A DNA stretch of 64,000 nucleotides. It comes from Roseibium album. GTDB lineage: Bacteria; Pseudomonadota; Alphaproteobacteria; Rhizobiales; Stappiaceae. This document shows positions 32,531 to 42,076 of the stretch, one piece after another. The DNA is taken from NCBI RefSeq assembly GCF_001404515.1, contig NZ_CXWE01000002.1, forward strand, positions 1 through 64,000, in the 5' to 3' direction. A program made the position numbers and the translations under genes. The notes under the pieces are model-generated. The model did no database searches. It was not told the DNA's origin and saw only the letters and a program-made list of their open reading frames with translations. Each line of letters opens with the position of its first letter. Positions within the stretch are counted from its first letter, which is position 1.

Positions 32531-33349
32531 TCAATAACGAAGAGCGTCGATTGAAAAATCGGGCTCCGTGTCTTGCGACGCGCCTTGTGCCTGAACACCG
32601 CTTGCAATCAGCAATGTCTTGCAGCCGACGCGGGCCGCTCCCGCGATATCATGGTGATGACTGTCGCCAATCATCAGGACCCGGGACGGGTCTGGATTCC
32701 CGAGAGACTGCAGAGATTTGAGAAAAATTTCCGAACCGGGTTTTCCAGCGAAGGTTACATCTCCGCCTGCCTCGGCGTAATCGGCGGCAACAAGCCCAGG
32801 TCCAAAAGCAGCCTTGCCGTGCGAATAAACCATGTGATCCGGATTTGCGCAGATCGCCGGAATGCCGCGCTCGGCCAAAGGCTTCAGCAGTTGCAGATAG
32901 TCCTGGCGTGACAGTTCTTCGGGTTTGAGGCCGGAAATGAGAACGAGCCGGGTCGAGGAAGCGACCTCGTTCAACGCCACAAGTCCGAGGCCTTCCAAAA
33001 CAGTGACGTCGTTCTCGCGTGTGAGATTCAGGACGGCATCGCCGGGGGTCAGGTCACCTTCTGCCAGCATGTCGACAATCCGGCTTCGTGCCACCATTCC
33101 CGATGTGACAATGTCTCCGATCAGGTCGGCCGTGAAACCGAAGCGATCAAGTCGTTTCCTGTTGGGCTCTTTCATGCGCCCTGAATTCGTAATCGCAACG
33201 ACCGGCGTACCGCTTTGCGCCACTTTCCGAAGGCATGGCAAGGCCTCGGGAAATGGTTCATTGCCGTCGTGAAGAACGCCGAACTGGTCGATCAGAATAC
33301 CATCGAACTGATCCAGAATGTCTCTCAGTCCCGAGATGTCCCGGCTCAT
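32531..33349 (-). CDS. HAD-superfamily hydrolase type IIA (TIGR01459-like, NagD/pyridoxal phosphatase relative)
   Basis: A 272-residue HAD-IIA hydrolase. Motif I is LIDQFGVLHDG, in which the second Asp of the usual DxDG is replaced by Gln-Phe-Gly as in the TIGR01459 subfamily. Motif II is VVAITNSGR. Motif III/IV is FAGKPGSEIF and VLMIGDSHHHDIAGA. Substrate unknown; sugar or polyol phosphate is likely from context. Last gene of the region C operon, overlapping the FGGY kinase by 4 bp. Confidence 0.88.
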   Translation of the reverse strand: MSRDISGLRDILDQFDGILIDQFGVLHDGNEPFPEALPCLRKVAQSGTPVVAITNSGRMKEPNRKRLDRFGFTADLIGDIVTSGMVARSRIVDMLAEGDLTPGDAVLNLTRENDVTVLEGLGLVALNEVASSTRLVLISGLKPEELSRQDYLQLLKPLAERGIPAICANPDHMVYSHGKAAFGPGLVAADYAEAGGDVTFAGKPGSEIFLKSLQSLGNPDPSRVLMIGDSHHHDIAGAARVGCKTLLIASGVQAQGASQDTEPDFSIDALRY

Positions 33350-34605
33350 GTCTGACCCTTCAGGAATGTCCAGGCGATCCGGGCGGATCCGGCTGCCGCC
33401 TCTCCCGATGCAACCGCAGCTTCGGGCGCATTCAGCAGGCGTGTGCGCATGCGAGTCCAGATCCTGTTGCCCGCGCCTCCCCCGACGGTCCGGATGGATG
33501 TCAATTTTGGCCCACCGAGCTCGGCAAGCCTTTCAAAACCGAGCTGTTCGATCTTCGCAATCCCTTCCAGCAATCCATGCAGAAACGCTTGCGGCAACTC
33601 CGGTCGCGGATCAACCCGAGGCTCAAGGTCCGGATCGTTCACCGGGAACCTCTCTCCGGGCCCCGGCAATGGATAGTAATCGAACCCGCTTGGAACATCC
33701 GGATCGATCAGGTCACTCAAACTGCTGATCTCGTCAGGAGTAAAATGGGCAGCAAGTGCCCCGCCGCCACTGTTGGAAGCACCGCCCGCCAGCCATTGAC
33801 TACCGATACGATGACTGTAGATCCCGAATTCCGGTGCGAAAATTGGCCGTTCTGAAAGTAACTTCAGCGTCAATGTCGTTCCAAGTGCAGTCACCGCGTC
33901 TCCGGGTCTGGAGGCACCTGTCGCCAGAAAGGACGCACACCCATCGGAGACACCGGCAACGATCGGTATGCCTGACGGCAAACCAAGAGCACCAGAAGTA
34001 ACGCCGGTCTTCGTACCCGTCGCAACGACGTCCGGCAACAGTTTCATTTCGATACCCGTTGCGGCCATCCAGTCCGGCCACGCTCTGGCAATCGGGTCGT
34101 ATCCCGTTTTGAGCGCATTGCTTTCGTCGCTGGGCAATGCTTTTCCGGCAAGTCTCTCGGCGATCCAGTCTGCCTGATGGGTTATGCGCACGACACCCGG
34201 CCTGGTTTGCAGCGCGATGGATCGTGAGAGCGCCGAGCTTGGTCCGTGAGCTGCGCTCTGCCGGGGCGCGACCTGTGCAATTGCTGCAGGGATCGCCGGA
34301 TCATCGACAGCGTCGTTATACATCAGCGCTGTACCGAGCGGCTGATCATCCTGGTCAAGCGCAAGCACGGTACCCGAAGTTCCGTCGACACAGATTGCAT
34401 CAATTTCCCGCGGATCGATTGTCTGAAGCATTGAGGACAATGCTTCCGTCAACGCCCGCGACCAAACCGCTGGATCGTGTCGAGGTCCCGTGGAGAGATC
34501 CATTGCCGCCTTGGTGACGACGACGACATTGAGGTCGTGTGAGAGCGCGGCAATCCGGACACCTGACGTGCCCACATCGATCCCCAACGCAAGACGCTGG
34601 TTCAT
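33346..34605 (-). CDS. FGGY-family carbohydrate kinase (short, ribulokinase-like)
   Basis: A 419-residue FGGY kinase, shorter than the usual 480-520. It starts with LGIDVGTSGVRIAAL and has ICVDGTSGTVLALD, DGCASFLATGASRPGDAV-type ATP loops and a C-terminal TVGGGAGNRIWTRMR. The D-ribulokinase/sedoheptulokinase-like branch is my best placement. It overlaps both neighbours by 4 bp, so it is tightly coupled to the aldolase and HAD genes. It is the second kinase of region C and may act on an aldolase product or an alternative substrate. Confidence 0.9.
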   Translation of the reverse strand: MNQRLALGIDVGTSGVRIAALSHDLNVVVVTKAAMDLSTGPRHDPAVWSRALTEALSSMLQTIDPREIDAICVDGTSGTVLALDQDDQPLGTALMYNDAVDDPAIPAAIAQVAPRQSAAHGPSSALSRSIALQTRPGVVRITHQADWIAERLAGKALPSDESNALKTGYDPIARAWPDWMAATGIEMKLLPDVVATGTKTGVTSGALGLPSGIPIVAGVSDGCASFLATGASRPGDAVTALGTTLTLKLLSERPIFAPEFGIYSHRIGSQWLAGGASNSGGGALAAHFTPDEISSLSDLIDPDVPSGFDYYPLPGPGERFPVNDPDLEPRVDPRPELPQAFLHGLLEGIAKIEQLGFERLAELGGPKLTSIRTVGGGAGNRIWTRMRTRLLNAPEAAVASGEAAAGSARIAWTFLKGQT

Positions 34606-35672
34606 GCGCTTGCACTTTCAGTCGTGTTCAGGGCCTGACGGATTTTTTCCGCGTCCCAGTTGATCAATTCGTCTTCCTGGAGATCGGTAAGGCGTGTCAC
34701 TTCGGAGCCGGGAGCTGCACGCACCAGAACATCGCCAAAGGCACGCACCAGGGTCAACGTCGCCGCATTCGAAGCAGCGGGCACCGCGACGCCCTTCCCG
34801 GGGCAAATGACAAGTTTGCGTTCCGACCGTCCTTGCGAACCGCGTTGTGCCGCTTCGTTAACCGTTTCGGCATCCTTGGCAATCACACAGCCCGGTCCGA
34901 GAAAAACGACATGATCGGGATAAAGCGAGTTGCCGGACGCAATCTCGAGAAGATTATCGTCAAAAGCAATGGCCTGCGTTGTCTGAAACGGTGCCGCGAT
35001 CCAGCCGGTATCCTGCAGGGACTGAACCCAGTCTCGATCCGGCTCTGCCAAAGCAACATCCACGGCAGGCTCGAGTCGCCGTGATACTTCCAACAGGCAT
35101 ATTTTGGCTTCAATTGCACTCGATCCCGTAGCCACCAGACCATGATTTCCCAGGATCAGCACCCTGGTGCGACCTGTGGCGCGTGCCATGATCGCCCGCG
35201 CAAGATCCAGCCCCGGCTTCTGATAAGGTATGAAAACCGCATCGAGATCCGCAAGCTTGTCTTTAACCAGATCTTCCGCATCCGATCGAATGGCAATGGC
35301 AATTGTCGCGACACAATGCGTGTGCAGGACAACCGGACTGTCGAGAAGCGCGTGAACAGAAGTCTCAATAGAAGAGTGAAGGTCGGGCGCGCCCTCCACC
35401 GAGGCAAGAAAGCTTGCCGTATCGGCCGCGCGCTCGTCCCCGGTTTTCAAGGCAGCTGAAAACCGGTCTGCATGAACGGGAACCATGATATCGCGCTCGT
35501 CAGCATCGGCAAGCCAGGTACCGGAAGCCTTGATCCACATCCGTCCGTCTTTCTTGAGCGATGTGTTGCCACCTGGTCCTTGCACCTGCAAGGGGTCCTT
35601 ACCCAGTTCGGTGGAAACAGCACAGAGACTTTCAAATTCCCTGCCGCGTCGCAGATCAAGAAACGGGTTCAT
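34602..35672 (-). CDS. Class II aldolase/adducin-domain protein (long form)
   Basis: A 356-residue protein. The N-terminal half is a class II aldolase domain with GPGGNTSLK, WIKASG, the zinc pair in LHTHCVA and a third His in GNHGLV. It resembles the aldolase half of RhaD/AldSDR fusions but lacks an SDR half; the C-terminal 130 residues (with VFLGPGCVIAKD) form a separate small region common to this long subfamily. The start at 35672 overlaps the GlpD-like stop by 17 bp. It likely cleaves or rearranges a ketose phosphate. Confidence 0.85.
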   Translation of the reverse strand: MNPFLDLRRGREFESLCAVSTELGKDPLQVQGPGGNTSLKKDGRMWIKASGTWLADADERDIMVPVHADRFSAALKTGDERAADTASFLASVEGAPDLHSSIETSVHALLDSPVVLHTHCVATIAIAIRSDAEDLVKDKLADLDAVFIPYQKPGLDLARAIMARATGRTRVLILGNHGLVATGSSAIEAKICLLEVSRRLEPAVDVALAEPDRDWVQSLQDTGWIAAPFQTTQAIAFDDNLLEIASGNSLYPDHVVFLGPGCVIAKDAETVNEAAQRGSQGRSERKLVICPGKGVAVPAASNAATLTLVRAFGDVLVRAAPGSEVTRLTDLQEDELINWDAEKIRQALNTTESASA

Positions 35673-37239
35673 GGATTGCCAGCCTTTTATCCAACCAGAC
35701 TTCAAAACCGGACTTTTCTTCTGGGGTCAGAAACAATCCGTGTTTGGTACGGCGCAGCAGAATGTCTTCAGCGCTGACCGCCCATTCATTCTGCAACAGC
35801 CAGACCGCTTCGCGTTCAAAGAAACAGCTCCCGAAATTTTGACCAAGATCGGATAGCTCATTCACACCATCAAGCAGCCTTACTGCATCGGTCCCGTAGC
35901 AATGCCCCAGATGGCGCAGCAGTTTCTCCGGCAAAAACGCATACCGTTTTTGAAAGCCCTTGAACCATACCTCAAATTGCTTGTCGGGAAGATCTCCACC
36001 CGGAAGCGGGGTCTTCGCCGTCCAGGATCCGGCCATCTCCGGAAAAAAGGGCGCCAGCATCTGCAAGGCCTGTTCGGAAAGCTTCCGATAGGTTGTCAGT
36101 TTTCCGCCGAAAGCCGACAGAAGCGGCGGCAATGCGCTGTCAGGTTCCAGCGACCCATCCAGCTCGAATTGATAATCGCGGGTAACAGCTGATGCGCTTT
36201 TGTTTGCGTCGTCGTCAAAGAGAGGCCGTACGCCGGAATAGTCGAAGAGCACATCTTCGGGCTTGAACGTTTGATCAAAGTAGCTTTCGAGGATACCGAG
36301 CAGATAGTCGATCTCGGACGCGTCGATCTCGACATCTTCAGCCCGGCCCTCAAACGGAATGTCCGTGGTGCCGATCAACGCCATGTCGTCAAAATACGGA
36401 TTGACGAAAATGAGACGCTTGTCGGGTGCCTGCAGCACATAGCCATGGTCGCCCTCCCACCATTTGGGAAGAACGATATGGCTCCCCTTGACCAGACGCA
36501 CGCTCATGCGGGAATTCACCCCCGCAACCTCGCCGATGACCTTCTCGACCCAGGGACCGGCCGCGTTGACAATCGCCTTTGCGAACACGACAGAAGGGCT
36601 ACCGGGATTGTCGCTCTTCAATTCGGCGCGCCAGACTTTTCCGTGCCGCCGGGCCGACAGGCACGCCGTCCTGGTAAAAATCTGGGCGCCGCGGCGGGAA
36701 GCATCCACCGCATTCAGGACGACGAGACGGGCATCATCGATCCAGACATCCCAGTAGCTGAAACCCTTCCGGAATTTGCCTTTCAGCCGCTTGCCCGCAA
36801 CGTTCGAGCCGAGATCCAGGGAACTGGAGCCCGGGACCCTCTTTCGACCACCCAGATTGTCATAAAGGAAAAGACCCAGCCGAATGAGCCATCTCGGTCT
36901 CTGTTCGGGACTGTGGGGAAGCACAAGCTGCAGCGGCCAGGAGAGATGCGGCGCTGCTTCCAGCACGACTTCACGCTCATTCAGTGCTTCGCGAACAAGC
37001 CGGAACTCGTAATACTCCAAATAACGAAGACCTCCGTGGATGTATTTCCCCGATCGTGACGAGGTCCCTTCACCCAGATCGCCTTTTTCGCAAAGGATGA
37101 CAGACAATCCGCGCCCGGCCGCATCGCGGGCGACACCTGCACCGTTAATTCCACCGCCGACAACCAGAAGATCCACGGGACGCTCTGCGGATCGTCCCGC
37201 CGGTTCATACTTGGAATGGTCAGGTGTCAACAGGTTCAT
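35656..37239 (-). CDS. GlpD-family FAD dehydrogenase (glycerol-3-phosphate / erythritol-phosphate dehydrogenase-like)
   Basis: A 527-residue GlpD homologue. The FAD motif GGGINGAGVARDA is at 28-40, SSRSGKYIHGGLRYLE at about 68-83, and the C-terminal DAO_C-type domain follows. The family includes GlpD and the Brucella/rhizobial EryB (erythritol-phosphate dehydrogenase). Next to an EryA-like kinase and under an EryD-like regulator, an EryB-like role on a polyol phosphate is likely. GAGGTCACG precedes the ATG at 37239; the longer open frame overlaps the preceding gene and is rejected. It passes electrons to quinone. Confidence 0.9.
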   Translation of the reverse strand: MNLLTPDHSKYEPAGRSAERPVDLLVVGGGINGAGVARDAAGRGLSVILCEKGDLGEGTSSRSGKYIHGGLRYLEYYEFRLVREALNEREVVLEAAPHLSWPLQLVLPHSPEQRPRWLIRLGLFLYDNLGGRKRVPGSSSLDLGSNVAGKRLKGKFRKGFSYWDVWIDDARLVVLNAVDASRRGAQIFTRTACLSARRHGKVWRAELKSDNPGSPSVVFAKAIVNAAGPWVEKVIGEVAGVNSRMSVRLVKGSHIVLPKWWEGDHGYVLQAPDKRLIFVNPYFDDMALIGTTDIPFEGRAEDVEIDASEIDYLLGILESYFDQTFKPEDVLFDYSGVRPLFDDDANKSASAVTRDYQFELDGSLEPDSALPPLLSAFGGKLTTYRKLSEQALQMLAPFFPEMAGSWTAKTPLPGGDLPDKQFEVWFKGFQKRYAFLPEKLLRHLGHCYGTDAVRLLDGVNELSDLGQNFGSCFFEREAVWLLQNEWAVSAEDILLRRTKHGLFLTPEEKSGFEVWLDKRLAIHEPVS

Positions 37240-37246
37240 CGTGACC

Positions 37247-38284
37247 TCAACACGGACTGAGCGGAGGTTCGTCGGAGATCCAGCGCCGCACTTCTTCGGC
37301 GATCTTCTTCGCGGCAATCTTCACTGTCTTTCGGGAAGCGCCGGCAATATGAGGTGTAAGCGTCACATTCGGCAGTTGCAGAAGAGGGTCCTCGGGATTC
37401 GTCGGCTCGACGGCAAATGTTTCCAGCATCGCTCCACCGAGGTGCCCGCTTGAAAGGGCTTCAAACAGCGCATCATAATCCATCAACGGACCCCGGGCGG
37501 TATTGACCACAACGGCACCCGGCTTCATCGCCGCGAATTCATTCGCGCCGATCATTCCGGTCGTCTCCTTGGTGACCCTGGGGTGCAACGTGACGACGTC
37601 GGCTTCCTTCAGCAGGGTGTCGAGAGAAACCTGTTCAACACCGCCGCGACTGTCGTCGACCGACAACTGGACGTAAGGGTCATTGACAAGCACACGGGTG
37701 CCAAAGGCGCGCAACAGCTTCACGACACGCGTTCCGACATTCCCGTAGCCGATGACGCCGACACACATGTCGGACAGTTCGTTTCCTGCAATTTCCGCGC
37801 GGTACAGATCCCCCCGGTAATCACCTGCCCGCAGGGATTCATGCCCCTTGGTTATATTGCGCGTTTCGGCAATGATTGCCCCGATCGTGAATTCCGCAAC
37901 TGCGGACGCGTTTCGCCCGGGTGTATTGACAACCAGCACACCTCTTTGGCGCGCCTCTTCCATCGCAATGTTGACCGGCCCGCCGCGCGATACCCCGACC
38001 AGCTTGAGATTGGGCGCGGATTCCAGAACGCCGGCTGAAACGGGTGCAAGATGCGTCACCAGCACCTGCGCGTCCTGCAAGTGAGAGAGGACCATCTCAG
38101 GCGTCCCCATGTACTCCTTCAAACCTTCCAGTCCGGGAGCGGCGTATCCGTGTTCCATCGGTTCGTCAGGCCATGTCAGATCCATGCATTTGCAAGTGAC
38201 ACGATCACCGCACAGAGCCAGAATTTCTCTCTCGAATACTGACGACTCCATGAACCGGTCACCAATGATTGCAACAGTCGTCAT
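37247..38284 (-). CDS. D-isomer-specific 2-hydroxyacid dehydrogenase
   Basis: A 345-residue NAD(P)-dependent dehydrogenase. The nucleotide motif GYGNVG is at 179-184. The catalytic Arg264 (NTARGP), Glu293 (AVEP) and His312 (TPHIAG) are present. It is close in arrangement to phosphoglycerate- or hydroxypyruvate-type members. ATG 38284 overlaps the kinase stop by 4 bp. It would oxidise or reduce an acid, so the pathway may branch to a hydroxyacid; no simple erythritol step needs it. Confidence 0.9.
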   Translation of the reverse strand: MTTVAIIGDRFMESSVFEREILALCGDRVTCKCMDLTWPDEPMEHGYAAPGLEGLKEYMGTPEMVLSHLQDAQVLVTHLAPVSAGVLESAPNLKLVGVSRGGPVNIAMEEARQRGVLVVNTPGRNASAVAEFTIGAIIAETRNITKGHESLRAGDYRGDLYRAEIAGNELSDMCVGVIGYGNVGTRVVKLLRAFGTRVLVNDPYVQLSVDDSRGGVEQVSLDTLLKEADVVTLHPRVTKETTGMIGANEFAAMKPGAVVVNTARGPLMDYDALFEALSSGHLGGAMLETFAVEPTNPEDPLLQLPNVTLTPHIAGASRKTVKIAAKKIAEEVRRWISDEPPLSPC

Positions 38285-39846
38285 TTGCTCAGCTCCCGCC
38301 TGGCCTGCGCTTGGCTGTCCCACGCCTTCGGCAGGATTAGCCTCGTCTCCAGATAGGTTTTGAAAAGGGTGTCGTAGGATCCGGTAAGCCGGTCATCCGG
38401 GAGAATCGCATCGTTCAGGAGCGGGGTAACCCAGGTGTCCACGGCAGCTGCGATATCCTTGAACAGGCCCTGCTGCACGGCAGCAATCATTGCAGCTCCC
38501 GCGGCTCCGGCTTCCGGTTGGCCGATTGTTCGAACCGGTGCCTGCAGGCAGGCAGACAATAGGATCCGGAATGCACGCGACTTTGCGGCCCCACCGGTCA
38601 AACGGATTTCACCGGGAATGCTTCCCATCGTCTGGTAACAATCCCTGGCGGCCAGAACGAGACCGTCAAATACAGCGCGAAGCATATCGGCCCAAGTTGT
38701 CGTCTGGTCGAGGCCTGTCCAACTCGCTCTTGCATCGGGGTTGGTGAATGGACCCCGTTCACCGGCCGCCGAAATATAGGGATGGTAAAACGTGCTGCCC
38801 GGCTTTGCGTCGAGCACCATATCGTCCATCGAAACAAGGAACTGTTCGGGATCGACGCTGAGATTCTGGGACGCAAAGACCTGTGCCGCCAGGCCGAGCG
38901 CCCAGTCTATGTTCAGTGTGGCAGCCATATTGGTCTGCATCTGCGCAAATGCCCCACCGGGAAAGGGCATCGTGTAGCCGCACGCGTCGTCGTTCAAAAC
39001 AACGGCATCGGCATCCCCGACGAAACGCATATGCATTCCGGTCGATCCAAGAATTGTCAGGCCCGGCAGCACTGCGGGGTCGTAAAGTCCCGCGCCGAGT
39101 GCGCTGCACATGACGTCGACAAGACCGAGACTGACCGGTGTTCCCTCGACCAGCCCGCACAGCTCCGCGGCTTCCCGTGTCAGACCATGGGATATCTTTG
39201 TACCGTCAATGATCGGAGGAAGCAGATCCGCGTGATCGGAAAGTCCGAGCAGCTCAAGGACATCGGGGCTGTAATCTCTTGTCCGGAAGTCGCCGAACGT
39301 GAAAACACCCTCGGAAATGTCTGACGCCAGCACGCCGGTGAGCTTGTAGTAGAGCCAGTCCTTGCAGTGAAGTGCAGACGCACTTTTCTTCAGCAGATCT
39401 GGCGTGTTCTCCTGCATCCAGCAAAGATGGGTGCGCATCTGGCAAACATTGATGCCGGTGGCCGTACGTTCGTAGATGACGCGGCTTCCATCCATCTCCG
39501 CCAATCGGCGCGAGGTTGCCGCTGACCGCGAGTCGAGCCAGAGCCAGCCGTCATGCGCAGGTTCGCCGTCACTGTCGATGAGCCAGGTTCCGTCACCTTG
39601 TCCTGTGACACCGATTGCCGCGCAACGCCTGGCACAGTCCGGTACCTCTTCCGCCAGTTGAGCGAGCACCTGCGCCGTGTCGTGCCAGGTCCGGTTCATG
39701 TCCTGTTCGACACCGCCCCCCGGCAGCGTCGTGTATTCGTTTCGACGACTGGCCAGGGCAACTTGTCGTCCGGCAAGATCAAAGGCCACGGCCTTGATCA
39801 CCGAAGTTCCGGCATCGATCCCGATAAGGAGATCCTTTGCACTCAT
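38281..39846 (-). CDS. FGGY-family kinase resembling erythritol kinase EryA
   Basis: A 521-residue FGGY kinase beginning LLIGIDAGTSVIKAVAFDLAG and having IGVTGQGDGTWLID near 80-93. These segments recall what I remember of Brucella/rhizobial EryA erythritol kinase. The C-terminal RLTGGAAKSRAFRILL is the second ATP loop. It would phosphorylate a polyol for oxidation by the adjacent GlpD-like enzyme. Erythritol itself is not proven; threitol or a pentitol would fit the same chemistry. Overlaps the ATPase gene upstream by 4 bp. Confidence 0.85.
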   Translation of the reverse strand: MSAKDLLIGIDAGTSVIKAVAFDLAGRQVALASRRNEYTTLPGGGVEQDMNRTWHDTAQVLAQLAEEVPDCARRCAAIGVTGQGDGTWLIDSDGEPAHDGWLWLDSRSAATSRRLAEMDGSRVIYERTATGINVCQMRTHLCWMQENTPDLLKKSASALHCKDWLYYKLTGVLASDISEGVFTFGDFRTRDYSPDVLELLGLSDHADLLPPIIDGTKISHGLTREAAELCGLVEGTPVSLGLVDVMCSALGAGLYDPAVLPGLTILGSTGMHMRFVGDADAVVLNDDACGYTMPFPGGAFAQMQTNMAATLNIDWALGLAAQVFASQNLSVDPEQFLVSMDDMVLDAKPGSTFYHPYISAAGERGPFTNPDARASWTGLDQTTTWADMLRAVFDGLVLAARDCYQTMGSIPGEIRLTGGAAKSRAFRILLSACLQAPVRTIGQPEAGAAGAAMIAAVQQGLFKDIAAAVDTWVTPLLNDAILPDDRLTGSYDTLFKTYLETRLILPKAWDSQAQARRELSK

Positions 39847-40967
39847 GCCAACTGTCCTCCATGACTGAGTGCATCTCCGGTGTTGTTGTCGAATATGTGC
39901 AGATCATGTGCCGAAATGGACAGGTTGATCCGATCACCCGGTTTGGGAAGCGCGAGGTCATGAACGACCGAAACGATGCTTCCACCCGCAAAGCGCGCAG
40001 CGATATGGGTCTGGTCACCAAGCCACTGATTGGCGTAGACCTCTGCCGGCAGTCCTTCTTCGGTCAATTGGACAGAATGCGGACGTATTCCGATCATCAC
40101 CCCCTGGTCCTGCTGGATGCGCTGCTGCAATTCTTCGGAAAACGCGGCTGACGGATAGGACAGTGCAATGTCCGGTGCAAGCCGCAGATCGACACGGTCG
40201 GCAACGACCTCGGCAACCGCCGCAAAAAGGTTCATCGGCGGCTCGCCGATAAATGCGCCGGTGAAGATGTTGGCGGGCCTGTTTTTCAGGTTCTCGGGCG
40301 TATCGTATTGTTGCAACAAACCGCCTTCCATGACCGCAATGCGATCGGCAAGCGCATTGGCCTCGGTCTGGTCATGAGTCACGAGAATCGCCGTCAACTC
40401 GTGTTCCTTGATGTAGTGCTTGATCCGGCCGCGCAGGATCGCCCTGAGCTGAGGCTCCAGCTGTCCCATCGGCTCGTCGAGGACATGCAGGTCGGCACGA
40501 CGGATAAGCGCACGCCCCAGGCTGACCCTTTGTTGTTGCCCGCCGGATATCGCGTTCGGGTGCTTGTCCAGAATGTCGCTGATTTCCAGAAGCGCCGCGA
40601 TCTGCTCGACCCTTGTATTGACTTCCGCCTGGCGTAGCCTTTCAGACTTGAGGGCGAACGCGATATTTTCGCGGATTGTCAGGGGCGGATAAAGAGAATA
40701 GCCCTCGAACGCCATTGCGACGCCTCGCTTTGCCGGCGCGAGCCGGTCAATCCGGCGCCCGTCAATGTCGACCTCGCCCGAACTCACTTCTTCGAATCCT
40801 GCGATCATGCGCAGCGTCGATGTCTTGCCACAACCCGATGATCCCAGCAATGCAACGATCTCGCCGCGTTCAACCTCAAGATCGAGATCCTGGACCGCGT
40901 GCACCTCGTGCGCAGTGCCGGGATTGTATTTTTTGTTGACAGTTTTCAGGTGGAGTTGCGCCGTCAT
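39843..40967 (-). CDS. CUT1 ABC transporter ATP-binding protein (second of a pair)
   Basis: A 374-residue ATPase with Walker A GSSGCGKTSTLR and signature AISGGQQQRVSLGRAL. Walker B is LHVLDEPMGQLEPQLR, where the usual LSNLD D-loop is changed to GQLE. A C-terminal TOBE region follows. It is one of two different ATPases in the operon, an arrangement known from the rhizobial glycerol transporter (GlpS/GlpT), so a heterodimer is likely. ATGA overlap with the first ATPase gene. Confidence 0.92.
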   Translation of the reverse strand: MTAQLHLKTVNKKYNPGTAHEVHAVQDLDLEVERGEIVALLGSSGCGKTSTLRMIAGFEEVSSGEVDIDGRRIDRLAPAKRGVAMAFEGYSLYPPLTIRENIAFALKSERLRQAEVNTRVEQIAALLEISDILDKHPNAISGGQQQRVSLGRALIRRADLHVLDEPMGQLEPQLRAILRGRIKHYIKEHELTAILVTHDQTEANALADRIAVMEGGLLQQYDTPENLKNRPANIFTGAFIGEPPMNLFAAVAEVVADRVDLRLAPDIALSYPSAAFSEELQQRIQQDQGVMIGIRPHSVQLTEEGLPAEVYANQWLGDQTHIAARFAGGSIVSVVHDLALPKPGDRINLSISAHDLHIFDNNTGDALSHGGQLA

Positions 40968-42076
40968 GCTGCTTCCTCCACCCGGTTGCCGTCAGGCTCG
41001 GGCGCGATCCTGTTTCCCGTTTCCCGATCGAACAGGATCGCGTCCCGCGCCGCGATCTGCAGGTTCACCTTGGGACCGGTCGGAACCGGATCCTGAGCCG
41101 GTTGGGACAAAAGAATTTCCCGCCCACGCAATGTCGTCACCAGCGTCACGGTCTTTTCGTTGAACGGGGTGACCGCCTCGATTGTGACCGGAAATCCACC
41201 GGTCTCCGTAAATGACAGGGCCTCCGGCCTCAATCCGACAATGCAATCCCTGCCGGCAACGCCCGGAAACTTGCCATGAAAGTCGACCCTCTGATCGGAC
41301 AGGAATGCGTGCAGGCCCCGGTCGTCTTCCTTGGGAACAACGTCGAGTAGGTTGATGGTCGGGTCTCCGAAAAGTTGCGCAATCTGCGTGTTCGCGGGAC
41401 GCCGATAAATGTCGTCGGGAGATCCGATCTGGACAATCTTGCCCTGGTCCAGAACGGCGATACGGTCTCCGAGAGCCATGGCTTCCTTGTAGTCCTGCGT
41501 GACGTAAATGATCGTCGCGCCACGATCCGCCAGGAGGCGCGGCAACTCCAGGCGCATTTCAAATCGCAATTTTGCATCCACGTTGCGCAGGGGATCATCG
41601 AGCAGCAGAACCCTGGGTTCGGAGACCAGGGCCCGGGCAAGCGCCGTGCGCTGTTTCTGACCATTCGAGAGCGCCTTGGGCGCATGCGAAAGGACATGTT
41701 CGATCTTCAGGAGCTTCGCGACCGCATCCACTTTCGTGCGGATCTCCGAGGCCGACATGCGCTTCGATGTGAGCGAACTGGCAATATTGTCATACGCCGT
41801 CATGTGGGGAAACAGCGCAAAATTCTGAAACGCCATTCCGATGCCGCGATATTCCGGTGGCACGCTCGTCACATCCTCACCGTCGATGACGACGGTTCCG
41901 TCATCGGGTTCGATCGCCCCGGCGATGCTGCGCAACAAGACGGTCTTCCCTGCACCGGACTTGCCGAACAGCACGAGCGTCCCCCCTTCCTGCACACTCA
42001 GCGATACCTCGTCCAGAACGGTCTCGCCGCTGAAGGATTTCGAAAGTGAGGTGAGTTCGAGAAATTCCATCCGCAT
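40964..42076 (-). CDS. CUT1 ABC transporter ATP-binding protein (first of a pair)
   Basis: A 370-residue ATPase with Walker A GKSGAGKTVLLR, but a variant signature ALSNGQKQRTALARAL and Walker B VLLLDDPLRNVD, in which the catalytic Glu is Asp. The start at 42076 makes a TGATG junction with the permease; a second ATG at 42070 is better spaced from AAGGG and may be the real start. The changes in this and the partner ATPase suggest one canonical and one modified nucleotide site. Confidence 0.9.
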   Translation of the reverse strand: MRMEFLELTSLSKSFSGETVLDEVSLSVQEGGTLVLFGKSGAGKTVLLRSIAGAIEPDDGTVVIDGEDVTSVPPEYRGIGMAFQNFALFPHMTAYDNIASSLTSKRMSASEIRTKVDAVAKLLKIEHVLSHAPKALSNGQKQRTALARALVSEPRVLLLDDPLRNVDAKLRFEMRLELPRLLADRGATIIYVTQDYKEAMALGDRIAVLDQGKIVQIGSPDDIYRRPANTQIAQLFGDPTINLLDVVPKEDDRGLHAFLSDQRVDFHGKFPGVAGRDCIVGLRPEALSFTETGGFPVTIEAVTPFNEKTVTLVTTLRGREILLSQPAQDPVPTGPKVNLQIAARDAILFDRETGNRIAPEPDGNRVEEAA

